The position numbers and the translations under genes are program-made. A DNA stretch of 64,000 nucleotides from Frankiales bacterium (GTDB lineage Bacteria > Actinomycetota > Actinomycetes > JAFAQI01), in NCBI GenBank assembly GCA_025980465.1, contig JAICXJ010000013.1, positions 1 to 64,000 of the forward strand, written 5' to 3'. This document shows positions 16,817-24,571 of this stretch, piece after piece; within the stretch, counting starts at the first letter, position 1, and every line of letters starts with the position of its first letter. The notes beneath the pieces were generated by a model that searched no databases, was not told the origin of the DNA, and was given only the letters and a program-made list of their open reading frames with translations.

Positions 16817-17149
16817 ATGGCATACGACGAGGATCTCGCGAACCGGGTCCGCGAGCAGCTGTCGGGCGAAACCGTGGTCGAGAAGAAGATGTTCGGCGGG
16901 CTGGCGTTCCTGATCGGCGGCAACATGAGCGTGGCGGTGAGTCATCAGGGTGGGCTGTTGGTGCGGATCGACCCGGAGCAGACCGAGGCGCTGCTCACCG
17001 AGCCGGGGGCCGAGGAGTTCGAGATGGCCCGCGGCCCGATGAAGGGCTGGCTGCGGGTGAGCCCGGACGTGGTTGCTGACGACCCGGCGTTGGCGGCCTG
17101 GGTCCGTCGCGGTGTCGGCTACGCCCGGACGTTGCCGGCGAAGAAGTAG
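16817..17149 (+). CDS. TfoX N-terminal domain protein
   Basis: A 110-residue TfoX/Sxy N-terminal domain (VVEKKMFGGLAFLIGGNMSVAV, GPMKGWLRV) ending in a basic tail. In gamma-proteobacteria TfoX promotes competence with CRP; short actinobacterial versions have no proven function. TAGATT lies seven bases before the ATG, which suggests its own leaderless promoter and not readthrough from pdtaS. The last 31 bases overlap the convergent small membrane protein gene. Confidence 0.85.
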   Translation: MAYDEDLANRVREQLSGETVVEKKMFGGLAFLIGGNMSVAVSHQGGLLVRIDPEQTEALLTEPGAEEFEMARGPMKGWLRVSPDVVADDPALAAWVRRGVGYARTLPAKK

Positions 17150-17346
17150 TTGTGCGGAGCCTGGATCAGGCCGCCGACGACGCCGTTGTCATTGCTGTTG
17201 CCGGTGACGGCTGTGAAGATCAAGACGATCCCCACCACGAGCAGCGCCACGGCGATGATCACGTAGATCCGGAATCGCCAGATCGCAGCCCGGCGGTTGG
17301 GAGCCTCGCTCGCGACGATCGGTGGGCGGATGTAATCCTCCGCCAT
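17119..17346 (-). CDS. Single-pass small membrane protein downstream of whiB1
   Basis: A 75-residue protein with one strong transmembrane helix (about residues 28-48, IYVIIAVALLVVGIVLIF) and a polar N-terminal segment. I do not know a named family. The ATG at 17346 follows the whiB1 stop by eight bases, so it is probably cotranscribed with whiB1. The longer 117-residue frame would overlap whiB1 and is rejected. Confidence 0.65.
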   Translation of the reverse strand: MAEDYIRPPIVASEAPNRRAAIWRFRIYVIIAVALLVVGIVLIFTAVTGNSNDNGVVGGLIQAPHNYFFAGNVRA

Positions 17347-17354
17347 CGTCGGAC

Positions 17355-17606
17355 CTAGGCCGTTCGGAGGGCGGTGCGGACCCGGCGCCGCTTCACGGCG
17401 CGGCGCTCGTCCTCCGACAACCCGCCCCACACTCCGGCGTCCTGGTCGCTCTCGAGCGCCCACGACAGGCACGCGTCGACCGCTTCACAGCGCCGGCAGA
17501 CGGCCTTGGCCTCGTCCACCTGCAGGAGGGCCGGCCCGGTGGTGCCGATCGGGAAGAACAACTCCGGATCCTCGTCACGGCAGGCGGCTCGGTGTCGCCA
17601 GTCCAT
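17355..17606 (-). CDS. whiB1: WhiB1-type iron-sulfur transcriptional regulator
   Basis: An 83-residue Wbl protein with four cysteines in the canonical pattern (CRDED ... VCRRCEAVDACL), the GVWGG turn and a basic C-terminal DNA-binding tail (KRRRVR). The N-terminus MDWRHRAACRDEDPELFFP is close to mycobacterial WhiB1, an essential regulator whose [4Fe-4S] cluster reacts with nitric oxide and which binds the primary sigma factor. A CRP-like site lies 78 bases upstream of the ATG. Confidence 0.94.
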   Translation of the reverse strand: MDWRHRAACRDEDPELFFPIGTTGPALLQVDEAKAVCRRCEAVDACLSWALESDQDAGVWGGLSEDERRAVKRRRVRTALRTA

Positions 17607-17927
17607 GCGTTACGTCCTTCCGTCAGGGCGCGGCGGGGGTGGCCGCGTCCGTCTGCTACCCACTTCGTGGCGCTGTCCACCTTTGTGAACAGTTTCACGA
17701 AGTGCTCCGGACTTCCTGCCGGGTCTTGGTCTAACCGGGCTTCCGGCACGCTATTGCGTTGCCGGGGGGCTGTCCAGAGCTCTCCGCCTGACGCTAGATC
17801 CTGACTTAGCTCGGAGCAAGCATCCTCAGCCGAATCTGGCGGCCAAACCCTGTGTTACATCTCACACCGTGATCCACAAGGCGCCCACCATCTAACTGAA
17901 TGCGCTGTTTGACCAGTCGTTGAGGGG
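17607..17927. other. Non-coding region between the lipid kinase gene and whiB1
   Basis: About 320 bases without a convincing gene on either strand; the open frames there are continuations of antisense shadows. It contains the CRP-like site and presumably the whiB1 promoter and long leader, plus the end of the lipid kinase transcript. I found no strong terminator hairpin and no riboswitch-like structure by eye. Confidence 0.6.
17684..17699 (-). promoter_or_regulatory. CRP/Cmr-type binding site upstream of whiB1
   Basis: TGTGA-ACAGTT-TCACG matches the CRP-family consensus TGTGA-N6-TCACA at nine of ten specified bases. It is centred about 85 bases upstream of the whiB1 start codon. In M. tuberculosis the cAMP receptor protein Rv3676 is known to bind the whiB1 promoter, so conservation of such a site here is meaningful. 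No CRP gene is in the window. Confidence 0.65.
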
Positions 17928-18857
17928 CTAGGCGATCACCCGGAGGGCGTGCGGGACCGCCTGGATCGCGGCAGCGTCGCAGGTGCCGAGGTAGTCGCCG
18001 TCGACCTGGAGATGCACCGGCTCGTCGGCGACGAGCCGGAACTCGCTGAGATCGACGAAGCGCCGGGTCTTGCGACCGCGGATGCCGCTGTGGGTCAGCA
18101 TTCCGCCGGCCGCCCACAACGTGCCGACCAGCCCCATCCGTTGCCGGATCACGAGGTCCAGTCCGGTCTCGAAGGAGGCATCCGGGGTGAGCACGATCGG
18201 GTGGGACCGGAAGTAGGTCCACGGCGAGGTGTTGCCGGTGATGCCGAAAAAGACCCCTTCGATCGGCTCCTCTCCCGGAATCTCCAGCCGGAGGTGCGGC
18301 TGGTGGTGATCGGCGGCGAAGTACGCCCGAAGGGCGCAGCGGGTATATCGCGACGGCGTCGCTCGCTTGCCCTTGGCCCGCGCGAGCTCGACCCGGCGTA
18401 CCGCATCGGCGTCGAGCCCGAGCCCGGCGGTGAACGTGAACCAGCGACCGTTGACCCGCCCCAGCCCGAGCCGTCGGCTCCGGCCGGCACGCAGCGCCTC
18501 GAGCAGCTCGCTGGTCGCCTCGACCGGATCACGCGAGATCCCCAACGCCCGGCTGAAGACATTGGTGCTGCCGCCCGGTACGACGGCGAGCGCCGGCGTG
18601 GTGGCCGACGGGCCGGACCACTCACCCGGTCCGAGCAGGCCATTGATGACCTCGTTGATCGTGCCGTCGCCGCCGAGGACGACGACTAGGTCCTGGCCGG
18701 TCTCGACCGCCTGCGCCCCGAGCTCCGCGGCGTGGCCGCGGTGGGTCGTCTCAGCGAGGTCGATCTTCAGGTCACTGCCGAGGGCGCGCACGAGGATGTC
18801 GCGTTCGCGCGCCGACGTGGCGGTCGCCTTCGGATTGACCACCAACAGTGCCCGCAT
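17928..18857 (-). CDS. Diacylglycerol kinase-family lipid kinase
   Basis: A 309-residue DAGK-catalytic protein. The nucleotide-binding GGDGTINEVINGL is near residue 62 and PGGSTNVFSRALG near residue 94, followed by the beta-rich lipid-binding half. It should phosphorylate diacylglycerol or another lipid hydroxyl; the exact acceptor cannot be read from sequence. Its placement beside whiB1 matches Rv3218 in M. tuberculosis. TATCCT lies six bases before the ATG with no ribosome site, a leaderless arrangement. Confidence 0.88.
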   Translation of the reverse strand: MRALLVVNPKATATSARERDILVRALGSDLKIDLAETTHRGHAAELGAQAVETGQDLVVVLGGDGTINEVINGLLGPGEWSGPSATTPALAVVPGGSTNVFSRALGISRDPVEATSELLEALRAGRSRRLGLGRVNGRWFTFTAGLGLDADAVRRVELARAKGKRATPSRYTRCALRAYFAADHHQPHLRLEIPGEEPIEGVFFGITGNTSPWTYFRSHPIVLTPDASFETGLDLVIRQRMGLVGTLWAAGGMLTHSGIRGRKTRRFVDLSEFRLVADEPVHLQVDGDYLGTCDAAAIQAVPHALRVIA

Positions 18858-18938
18858 CTGAAGAGGATATCGGTCCGCTCTGAGCCCGCCCGTGGTGGCG
18901 ATCGCACCGTGGCGCGTCGTCTACCGTCAGTCGCTGAG

Positions 18939-19310
18939 ATGCAACGTCCTACCAGCTTGTCCGTCACCGCGCTCCTGGTCGCGGTGCAGGCGGCTGCCCT
19001 GGGCGTCTACGGCATCGTCGAGCTGCTGCGCGCAGTGTTCGGGCATCCGCACGATCGTGGCACGGCGGTGCTTCTCGGCGTCCTGTTGGTCGTGTACTCC
19101 GGCGCGATCCTGGTCGCTGCTCGCGGAATCTGGCAGGTCCGGCGGTGGGCGCAGACCCCGACGTACCTGGTGCAGTTCTTCTCGATCGTGATCGGCATCG
19201 GCCAGATTCACACCCTGCCCTACCTGATGGCGCCGCTGATCGCGGTCGGGGTCGCCACCCTGGTGGCGGTCTCGCTGCCCGCGAGCCGCCAGGCGCTGGG
19301 CGGCATCTGA
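18939..19310 (+). CDS. Four-helix integral membrane protein (Rv3217c-like)
   Basis: A 123-residue protein, nearly all membrane helices (about four, at residues 8-30, 42-62, 72-92 and 95-115). Function unknown. It sits between the divergent lipid kinase and the convergent sigF, the same place as the membrane protein gene Rv3217c in M. tuberculosis. The ATG at 18939 starts with a short polar N-terminus before the first helix; the longer frame would run antisense through the kinase gene. Confidence 0.75.
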   Translation: MQRPTSLSVTALLVAVQAAALGVYGIVELLRAVFGHPHDRGTAVLLGVLLVVYSGAILVAARGIWQVRRWAQTPTYLVQFFSIVIGIGQIHTLPYLMAPLIAVGVATLVAVSLPASRQALGGI

Positions 19311-19319
19311 GCCCGGCCG

Positions 19320-20204
19320 TCAGCCCTCGGCGAGCAAGCCCTCGCGAAGCTGGGCGAGGGTCCGCGTGATCAGCCGCGAGACATGCATCTGTGAGATGCC
19401 GAGCTCGGCAGCGATCTGCGACTGGGTCATGTTCGCGAAGAACCGCAGCAGCAGGATGCGCTTCTCCCGTGGCGGCAGCTGCTCCAGCAGCGGCTTGAGC
19501 GACTCGCGGTACTCGACGCCCTCGAGCGCCTGGTCGGTCATGCCGAGGGTGTCCGACATCGCCGAGGAGTCGTCGTCGCCCAGGTCCGGCGCGTCGAGGG
19601 AGATCGCCGAGTAGGCGTTGGAGGACTCCAGGCCCTCGAGCACCTCGTCCTCGGTGAGCTCGAGGTGGGCAGCGAGTTCGGCGACGGTCGGCGCCCGACC
19701 GTTGCGTTGCGAGAGCTCGCTGCTCGCCTTGGTGAGTGCGAGCTTGAGCTCCTGGAGCCGGCGCGGCACTCTGATCGCCCAGCCTTTGTCGCGGAAGTGC
19801 CGCTTGACCTCGCCGACGATGGTCGGCGTCGCGTACGTCGAGAACTCCACGCCCCGCTCGAGGTCGAACCGGTCGATCGACTTGATCAGCCCGATCGTCG
19901 CGACCTGGACCAGGTCGTCGAACGGCTCGCCGCGGTTGCGGAATCGGCGGGCGAGGTACTCGACGAGCGGCAGATGCATCTCCACGAGCTGGTCGCGCAC
20001 CTGGCGGTGACGCGGATCGTCGTCGCTGGTAGCGGCGAGTTCGCCGAACAGCTCGCGGGCAAGTGCGCGGTCTGGTCGGTCGGTGCTCTCGATGATCACC
20101 GGCTCATCGGTCTCAGGTGCGTCCGACGGCGACACCGGGCTGGCTTCTGACACCGTGTCGGCCTCGCCGGCGCGCGGGGCTTGCGCGACGGGGTCGCTGG
20201 TCAT
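19320..20204 (-). CDS. sigF: Stress/general sigma factor, SigF family
   Basis: A 294-residue sigma-70 group 3 (SigB/SigF) factor. After an acidic extension of about 45 residues come region 2 (GEPFDDLVQVATIGLIKSIDRFD, GVEFSTYATPTIVGEVKRHFRD), region 3 and region 4 (LPPREKRILLLRFFANMTQSQIA, ISQMHVSRLI). It directs general stress or developmental genes in actinobacteria. The start overlaps the rsbW stop by ATGA, so factor and antagonist are made together. Confidence 0.92.
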   Translation of the reverse strand: MTSDPVAQAPRAGEADTVSEASPVSPSDAPETDEPVIIESTDRPDRALARELFGELAATSDDDPRHRQVRDQLVEMHLPLVEYLARRFRNRGEPFDDLVQVATIGLIKSIDRFDLERGVEFSTYATPTIVGEVKRHFRDKGWAIRVPRRLQELKLALTKASSELSQRNGRAPTVAELAAHLELTEDEVLEGLESSNAYSAISLDAPDLGDDDSSAMSDTLGMTDQALEGVEYRESLKPLLEQLPPREKRILLLRFFANMTQSQIAAELGISQMHVSRLITRTLAQLREGLLAEG

Positions 20205-20623
20205 CGGACCGACCCACCGCCGCGCTTGCGAAGGGTGATGGTCACCCGCTGGTCGGGATCGGAGTGACTCGACACGTCACCGGCGAGGGCGGCCAACACG
20301 GTCCAGGCGAACGTGTCGCGCGACGGCTCCTCGCCGTCGAGGGTCAGCACGCTGACCGACACCGTCATCGTGTCGCCCTCGAGCGCGAACTCGCAGCTGA
20401 TCTCCGCTCCGGGCACGGCCTGCGGCAGCATCATCGCGCACGCCTCGTCGACCGCGATCCGAAGATCCTCGATCTCGTCGATCGTGAAGTCGAGCCGTGC
20501 GGCGAGGCCGGCCGTCGCGGTTCGCAGCACCGACAGGTAGGCGCTGGACGCGGGCAGGGTGATGACGACCACGTCGCGCGGCTTGGCGCCGGCGACGTCC
20601 GTGGTCTGGGTGGCCTCTGTCAC
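20201..20623 (-). CDS. RsbW-like anti-sigma regulatory factor
   Basis: A 140-residue GHKL-fold protein expected to bind SigF. The N-box helix reads DLRIAVDEACAMML, where RsbW kinases usually have Asn (EACxN), and no DxGxG lid motif is visible, so ATP binding and kinase activity may be weak or lost. I chose the GTG at 20623, where the conserved region begins soon after; the TTG at 20665 gives a 154-residue version. No anti-anti-sigma factor is encoded nearby. Confidence 0.85.
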   Translation of the reverse strand: MTEATQTTDVAGAKPRDVVVITLPASSAYLSVLRTATAGLAARLDFTIDEIEDLRIAVDEACAMMLPQAVPGAEISCEFALEGDTMTVSVSVLTLDGEEPSRDTFAWTVLAALAGDVSSHSDPDQRVTITLRKRGGGSVR

Positions 20624-20733
20624 TCCCGATTCCCCTGAGACGATGATCGCGTGCTTTGAGACCAAAAGTAGCCCACGTTCCTGTTTTCATGCCGACACTG
20701 CGGGTGAATTGTTCGCTCCGGTACGGTGCCGCG

Positions 20734-21471
20734 GTGCAGGTTGCAGAGGGAGTTCACCGGCTCGGCCCGGACCTGGTCAACTGGTACGCCGTGGTCGACG
20801 GCGGGCGGGTCACGCTCATCGATTCCGGACTCACGGGTGACGCTTCCCAGATCGCGGGCGGTCTGGCCGCGATCGGGATCATGCCCGAGCAGGTCGAAGC
20901 TGTGGTGCTGACCCACGGACATGCCGATCACGCCGGGGGCGCCGAGCTGGTGCGCACCACATCCGGCGCGCACGTGCACGTGCATCGCGCCGACGCGAAG
21001 ATGGCGGCCGGCCGGCCGCCGCTGAAGTCTGCGGTGAAGGCGCCGCTCGTCGTCCGTCACCTGTCCCGTGAGTTCGTGGGGACGATGCGCTACTTCGTCG
21101 GCCACGGCATCCTCCGCCCGGCAGCCGTCAAGGAGCTCACCGAATTCGACGACGGCGTCGTACTACCGGTCCCTGGCGCACCGCGGGTGGTGCATGTCCC
21201 GGGCCACACCGCCGGCTCCTCGGCACTGCTGCTGGAGGCCCGCGGCGTGGTGTTCACCGGAGACGCGCTCGTCACACATGACTGCTACAGCGGCGCTCGC
21301 GGACCTCGCCTGCTGGCCCGCGTGTCGAACGACGACAGCGGCCAGGCGCTGGCCTCGCTCGACGCGCTCGCGGGGCTCCGGGCTCGCGTCGTCCTTCCCG
21401 GCCACGGCGAGCCGTTCAACGGTGAGGTTGGCGAGGCGGTCGCCGCAGCCAAAGCCGCAGGCGCTGCCTAA
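20734..21471 (+). CDS. Metallo-beta-lactamase fold hydrolase
   Basis: A 245-residue MBL-fold protein with the metal motif LTHGHADHAGG, a further His in VHVPGHTAGSSALL and the Asp in FTGDAL, so a binuclear zinc site is intact. Relatives include glyoxalase II-like thioesterases and lactonases; the substrate is not clear. The GTG at 20734 is preferred because TACGGT stands six bases before it in a leaderless arrangement; an ATG at 20689 and a TTG at 20656 are longer alternatives. Confidence 0.85.
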   Translation: MQVAEGVHRLGPDLVNWYAVVDGGRVTLIDSGLTGDASQIAGGLAAIGIMPEQVEAVVLTHGHADHAGGAELVRTTSGAHVHVHRADAKMAAGRPPLKSAVKAPLVVRHLSREFVGTMRYFVGHGILRPAAVKELTEFDDGVVLPVPGAPRVVHVPGHTAGSSALLLEARGVVFTGDALVTHDCYSGARGPRLLARVSNDDSGQALASLDALAGLRARVVLPGHGEPFNGEVGEAVAAAKAAGAA

Positions 21472-21478
21472 CACCACC

Positions 21479-21520
21479 TGTCAGCGTTAGCGGGGGCTAT
21501 GACACCCGGAGACGCTGACA
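21479..21520. terminator. Bidirectional stem-loop between MBL and GNAT genes
   Basis: TGTCAGCGT at 21479-21487 pairs perfectly with ACGCTGACA at 21512-21520, with inner CGGG/CCCG pairing inside the 24-base loop. It lies between the convergent ends of the MBL gene (21471) and the GNAT gene (21531) and is followed by a short T-run on the plus strand (ACTTTCG). Shape and location fit a two-way terminator. Confidence 0.6.
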
Positions 21521-21530
21521 ACTTTCGTCG

Positions 21531-21989
21531 TCACGGGATGAGCCGCCAGGTAGTCCACTCCTCGTTGGGAGTCGCCCCGAGCGAGCGGTAGAAGTCGTGT
21601 GCCGGGGTGTTCCAATCCAGCACCGACCACTCGACGCGCCCGTAGCCACGGTCGCGGGCGATGTCGATCAAGGTGGCGAGTAGTGCCTTGCCGAGGCCGG
21701 TTCCGCGCGCTTCTGGGCGAACGAAGAGGTCCTCGAGGTAAATGCCGTGCTTGCCGAGCCAGGTCGAGAAGTTGAGAAACCACAACGCAAATCCGACCAC
21801 CTCGCCGTTGAGCTCGGCGACATGACAGAAGGCTTTCGGGGCTTCGCCGAACAACGCGCCGAGAATGTCCTGCTCGGTCGCTGCGGCGGCCCCGGGCTCG
21901 CGTTCGTAGGCGGCGAGCTCTTTGATCAGCGAGACGACGATGGGCACGTCATCCGGCGTCGCTGGACGCACCGATGAGGTGCCCACCAC
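21531..21989 (-). CDS. GNAT-family N-acetyltransferase (SSAT-like)
   Basis: A 152-residue acetyltransferase with the acetyl-CoA motif RPEARGTGLGKALL and the late strand WNTPAHDFYRSLGA. The N-terminal IVVSLIKELAAYERE and the YLEDLFVRPEARG region resemble the spermidine/diamine acetyltransferase branch, so a small amine substrate is plausible but unproven. The start is a GTG at 21989; the sodN gene upstream on this strand ends 42 bases away. Confidence 0.88.
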   Translation of the reverse strand: MVGTSSVRPATPDDVPIVVSLIKELAAYEREPGAAAATEQDILGALFGEAPKAFCHVAELNGEVVGFALWFLNFSTWLGKHGIYLEDLFVRPEARGTGLGKALLATLIDIARDRGYGRVEWSVLDWNTPAHDFYRSLGATPNEEWTTWRLIP

Positions 21990-22031
21990 GTCGTACCTGA
22001 AGGGTCTAGCTCGGCGTCCGCTGCGCCGGCT

Positions 22032-22433
22032 TTACGCCTGCTTGGTTTCCCAGAAGATCTTGTCGATCTCGGCGATCTTGTCGAGCAGCTTCTGACCCTC
22101 GGCCGGGTCGACGGTTCCCTTGCCGCCCGCTGCGCCGGCGGCCTTGGTCGCCTCGTTGAACAGCTGATGCAGCTGCGGGTACTTCTCGAAGTGCGGCGGC
22201 TTGAAATAGTCGGTCCACAGCACCCAGAGGTGGTGCTTGACGAGTTCGGCGCGCTGCTCCTTGATCAGCAGGGCGCGGGTGCGGAAGACCGCGTCGTCGT
22301 TGTCCTGGTACTTCTCCATGATCGCCTTCACCGACTCGGCCTCGATCCGGGCCTGCGCCGGGTCGTAGACACCGCAGGGCAGGTCGCAGTGGGCGGAGAC
22401 GACAAGGCGCGACGAGCGGGTCCTAGGCAGCAT
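22032..22433 (-). CDS. sodN: Nickel-containing superoxide dismutase
   Basis: A 133-residue NiSOD precursor. The nickel hook HCDLPCGVYDP begins at residue 15, so a leader of 14 residues (ending VVSA) must be cut to free the His N-terminus that ligates nickel. The rest (IEAESVKAI, KEQRAELVKHH, DYFKPPHFEKYP) matches Streptomyces SodN. A strong GGAGG site precedes the ATG at 22433; the longer frame adds residues upstream of that site. The divergent sodX-type protease is the likely processing enzyme. Confidence 0.95.
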   Translation of the reverse strand: MLPRTRSSRLVVSAHCDLPCGVYDPAQARIEAESVKAIMEKYQDNDDAVFRTRALLIKEQRAELVKHHLWVLWTDYFKPPHFEKYPQLHQLFNEATKAAGAAGGKGTVDPAEGQKLLDKIAEIDKIFWETKQA

Positions 22434-22509
22434 GAGTCCTCCTGATAATTGTTGCTCTCCCCAGGACACTATTCCGCGACAGAATCCCGCTACACATCAG
22501 GGAGTGATC

Positions 22510-22824
22510 ATGCGCTGGCCGCTGCGGATCGCGCTGGTGCGCGGTCCGTCGATGGTGCCGACGCTCCACGACGGGGACCGGGTCCTGGTGCTTCACGGGC
22601 GGCCGCGTCGTACCCCACGCGTCGGGAGGGTGGTGCTTGTGGCGCTTCCCGATCGGCCGCTGTCGATCAAGCGGATCACGGCTGTCGACCCAGCCGGTCA
22701 CATCGAGGTGGGTGGCGACAACCCGTACGGAAGTACCGATAGTCGCGACCTCGGCGCGTTGCCGACCGACGCCATTCTCGGGATCGGGCTGCTCAGAGTC
22801 TGGCGGCGTCCGGGGCGGCTGTAG
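22510..22824 (+). CDS. sodX: NiSOD maturation protease (SodX, S26 family)
   Basis: A 104-residue S26 signal-peptidase-like protein. The catalytic serine is in RGPSMVPTL and the general-base lysine in LSIKRI; GGDNPYGSTDSRDLG is the conserved box III. It lacks a clear membrane anchor, as expected for a cytoplasmic protease that removes the SodN leader. The ATG at 22510 has AGGGAG upstream; a GTG at 22504 is also possible. It shares a 76-base divergent spacer with sodN. Confidence 0.9.
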   Translation: MRWPLRIALVRGPSMVPTLHDGDRVLVLHGRPRRTPRVGRVVLVALPDRPLSIKRITAVDPAGHIEVGGDNPYGSTDSRDLGALPTDAILGIGLLRVWRRPGRL

Positions 22825-22826
22825 AT

Positions 22827-23600
22827 CTAGAGGACCTTCGACAGGAAGTTGCGGGTCCGTTCGTGCTGTGGATTGGCGATCACGTCGCGGGGTACGCCTG
22901 CCTCGACGACCACGCCGTCGTCCATGAACACCAGCTTGTCGCCGACCTCCCGCGCGAAGCCCATCTCGTGCGTGACCACGAACATGGTCATTCCTGACCT
23001 GGCGAGATCCCGCATCACGTCGAGAACGTCTCCCACCAACTCAGGGTCGAGCGCGCTCGTTGGCTCATCGAAGAGCATCAGCTTTGGTTCCATGGCAAGT
23101 GCTCGCGCGATTGCGACGCGCTGCTGTTGCCCGCCCGACAGTTGACGTGGGTAGGTGTCCTCGCGTCCTGCCAACCCGACTTGGTCCAGCAGCCGCTTCG
23201 CCCGCTCGATCGCCTCATCCCTCGCCACCTTCTTGACGCGGCACGGCGCCTCGATGATGTTGCCGAGGACCGTCATGTGCGGAAACAGGTTGAAGTGCTG
23301 AAACACCATCCCGATCTCGGCCCGTTTGCGCGCGACCTCCCGCTCCCGAAGCTCGTAGAGCCTGTCGCCCCGCTGCTGGTACCCCACCAGCTCGCCATCG
23401 ACGCTGAGCCGGCCGCCGTGGATCTTCTCGAGGTGGTTGATGCAGCGGAGCAGGGTCGACTTGCCCGAGCCGGATGGTCCGATCACGCACAGGACCTCGC
23501 CGCGCCCGACCTCCAAGTCGATGCCCTTGAGCACCTCAGTGACGCCGAAGCGCTTGCGAACACCCTCGGCCCGCACCATCGGCGCATCGGGGTTAGTCAC
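22827..23600 (-). CDS. Amino-acid ABC transporter ATP-binding protein (GlnQ/HisP type)
   Basis: ABC ATPase of 257 residues with Walker [10 protein letters not shown], signature [15 protein letters not shown], Walker [15 protein letters not shown] and switch His in VTHEMGFA. The [17 protein letters not shown] segment is typical of the polar amino-acid uptake family. The GTG at 23600 overlaps the permease stop (GTGACTAA), so it is the third gene of a binding protein-permease-ATPase operon. The 268-residue frame would extend into the permease gene. Confidence 0.93.
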   Translation of the reverse strand: MTNPDAPMVRAEGVRKRFGVTEVLKGIDLEVGRGEVLCVIGPSGSGKSTLLRCINHLEKIHGGRLSVDGELVGYQQRGDRLYELREREVARKRAEIGMVFQHFNLFPHMTVLGNIIEAPCRVKKVARDEAIERAKRLLDQVGLAGREDTYPRQLSGGQQQRVAIARALAMEPKLMLFDEPTSALDPELVGDVLDVMRDLARSGMTMFVVTHEMGFAREVGDKLVFMDDGVVVEAGVPRDVIANPQHERTRNFLSKVL

Positions 23601-24564
23601 CGTTGTTGCCGGTCGAAAGGACCATCTGGTCACGCCCTGGTAGCCACGGGCGACCGAATCGCAATGCCCGCCCCATCCGTTCGAGGAAACCCCCGGATGG
23701 TGGGTTGCGGTTCGAGCCCCGGCCGTAATACCGCTCGATATAGCCCTGACCGATTGTCAGGACGCTCGTCATCGCGAGATACCAGATGCAGGCGACGATG
23801 AAGTAGGGGATCGAGACAAAGGTGGTGTTGATGTAGTTCTGCGCGCTTGTGAACAGCTCCGGCAGCGCGATGTAGATGACGATAGATGTCGTTTTCAGCA
23901 TGGAGATTGTCTCGTTGCCGGTCGGCGGCACGATGATCCGCATCGCCTGCGGAAGGACGATCCGGCGCATGATCAGCGAGCTCGGCATGCCGAGAGCCGA
24001 GGCCGCTTCGGATTGCCCTTCGTCGACCGACAGAATTCCAGCGCGCACGATCTCAGCCATGTACGCCGCCTCGTTAAGACCAAGGCCGAGGATTGCGGCG
24101 CCGAACTGGCTGATCAATGTGTTCGTCGAGAACGTCACGAACGTGACGTGCACGAATGGCAGCCCGAGCGAGATGTGCTTGTACAGGTAGCTGAGGTTGT
24201 ACCAAATCACGATCTGGACCAGAACCGGCGTACCGCGGAAGAACCAGATGTAGAACGCGCTCGACGCCGATAGCACTGGGTTCGGCGACAGGCGCATAAC
24301 CGCGAGGAGGATGCCACCCGCAATACCGACCACCATCGCGAGGACGGTGAGCTCGAGCGTTTTTAGGGTGCCGCGAAGGATCGGTGCGGCGAACAGCGTG
24401 CGACCGATCCGCCCCCAGTCGTACAGCGGGTTGGCGAGGAAGGAGTGGATCAGCATCGCCACCACAACCGCAATGACTGCGGCTGCGACCCACCGGCCGG
24501 GGTGCCGCACCGGCACCGCCTTCAGATGCGAGGCGGCGCCGGTGCTGTCGTCGGCGGCGGTCAC
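23593..24564 (-). CDS. Amino-acid ABC transporter permease (HisM/GlnP type)
   Basis: A 323-residue permease with about five to six membrane helices and the cytoplasmic EAA loop ([25 protein letters not shown] fits E-A-A-x3-G) that contacts the ATPase. The N-terminal 30 residues and the last 40 after the final helix are polar. A single permease gene implies a homodimeric channel. It starts at a GTG seven bases after the binding-protein gene. The substrate is probably a polar amino acid. Confidence 0.92.
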   Translation of the reverse strand: MTAADDSTGAASHLKAVPVRHPGRWVAAAVIAVVVAMLIHSFLANPLYDWGRIGRTLFAAPILRGTLKTLELTVLAMVVGIAGGILLAVMRLSPNPVLSASSAFYIWFFRGTPVLVQIVIWYNLSYLYKHISLGLPFVHVTFVTFSTNTLISQFGAAILGLGLNEAAYMAEIVRAGILSVDEGQSEAASALGMPSSLIMRRIVLPQAMRIIVPPTGNETISMLKTTSIVIYIALPELFTSAQNYINTTFVSIPYFIVACIWYLAMTSVLTIGQGYIERYYGRGSNRNPPSGGFLERMGRALRFGRPWLPGRDQMVLSTGNNGD

Positions 24565-24571
24565 CTGAGTG

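Noticed and set aside
17840-17880. Second CRP site (TGTTACATCTCACA) in the whiB1 upstream region
   Set aside because: The half-sites are only four bases apart instead of six, so it does not fit CRP spacing.
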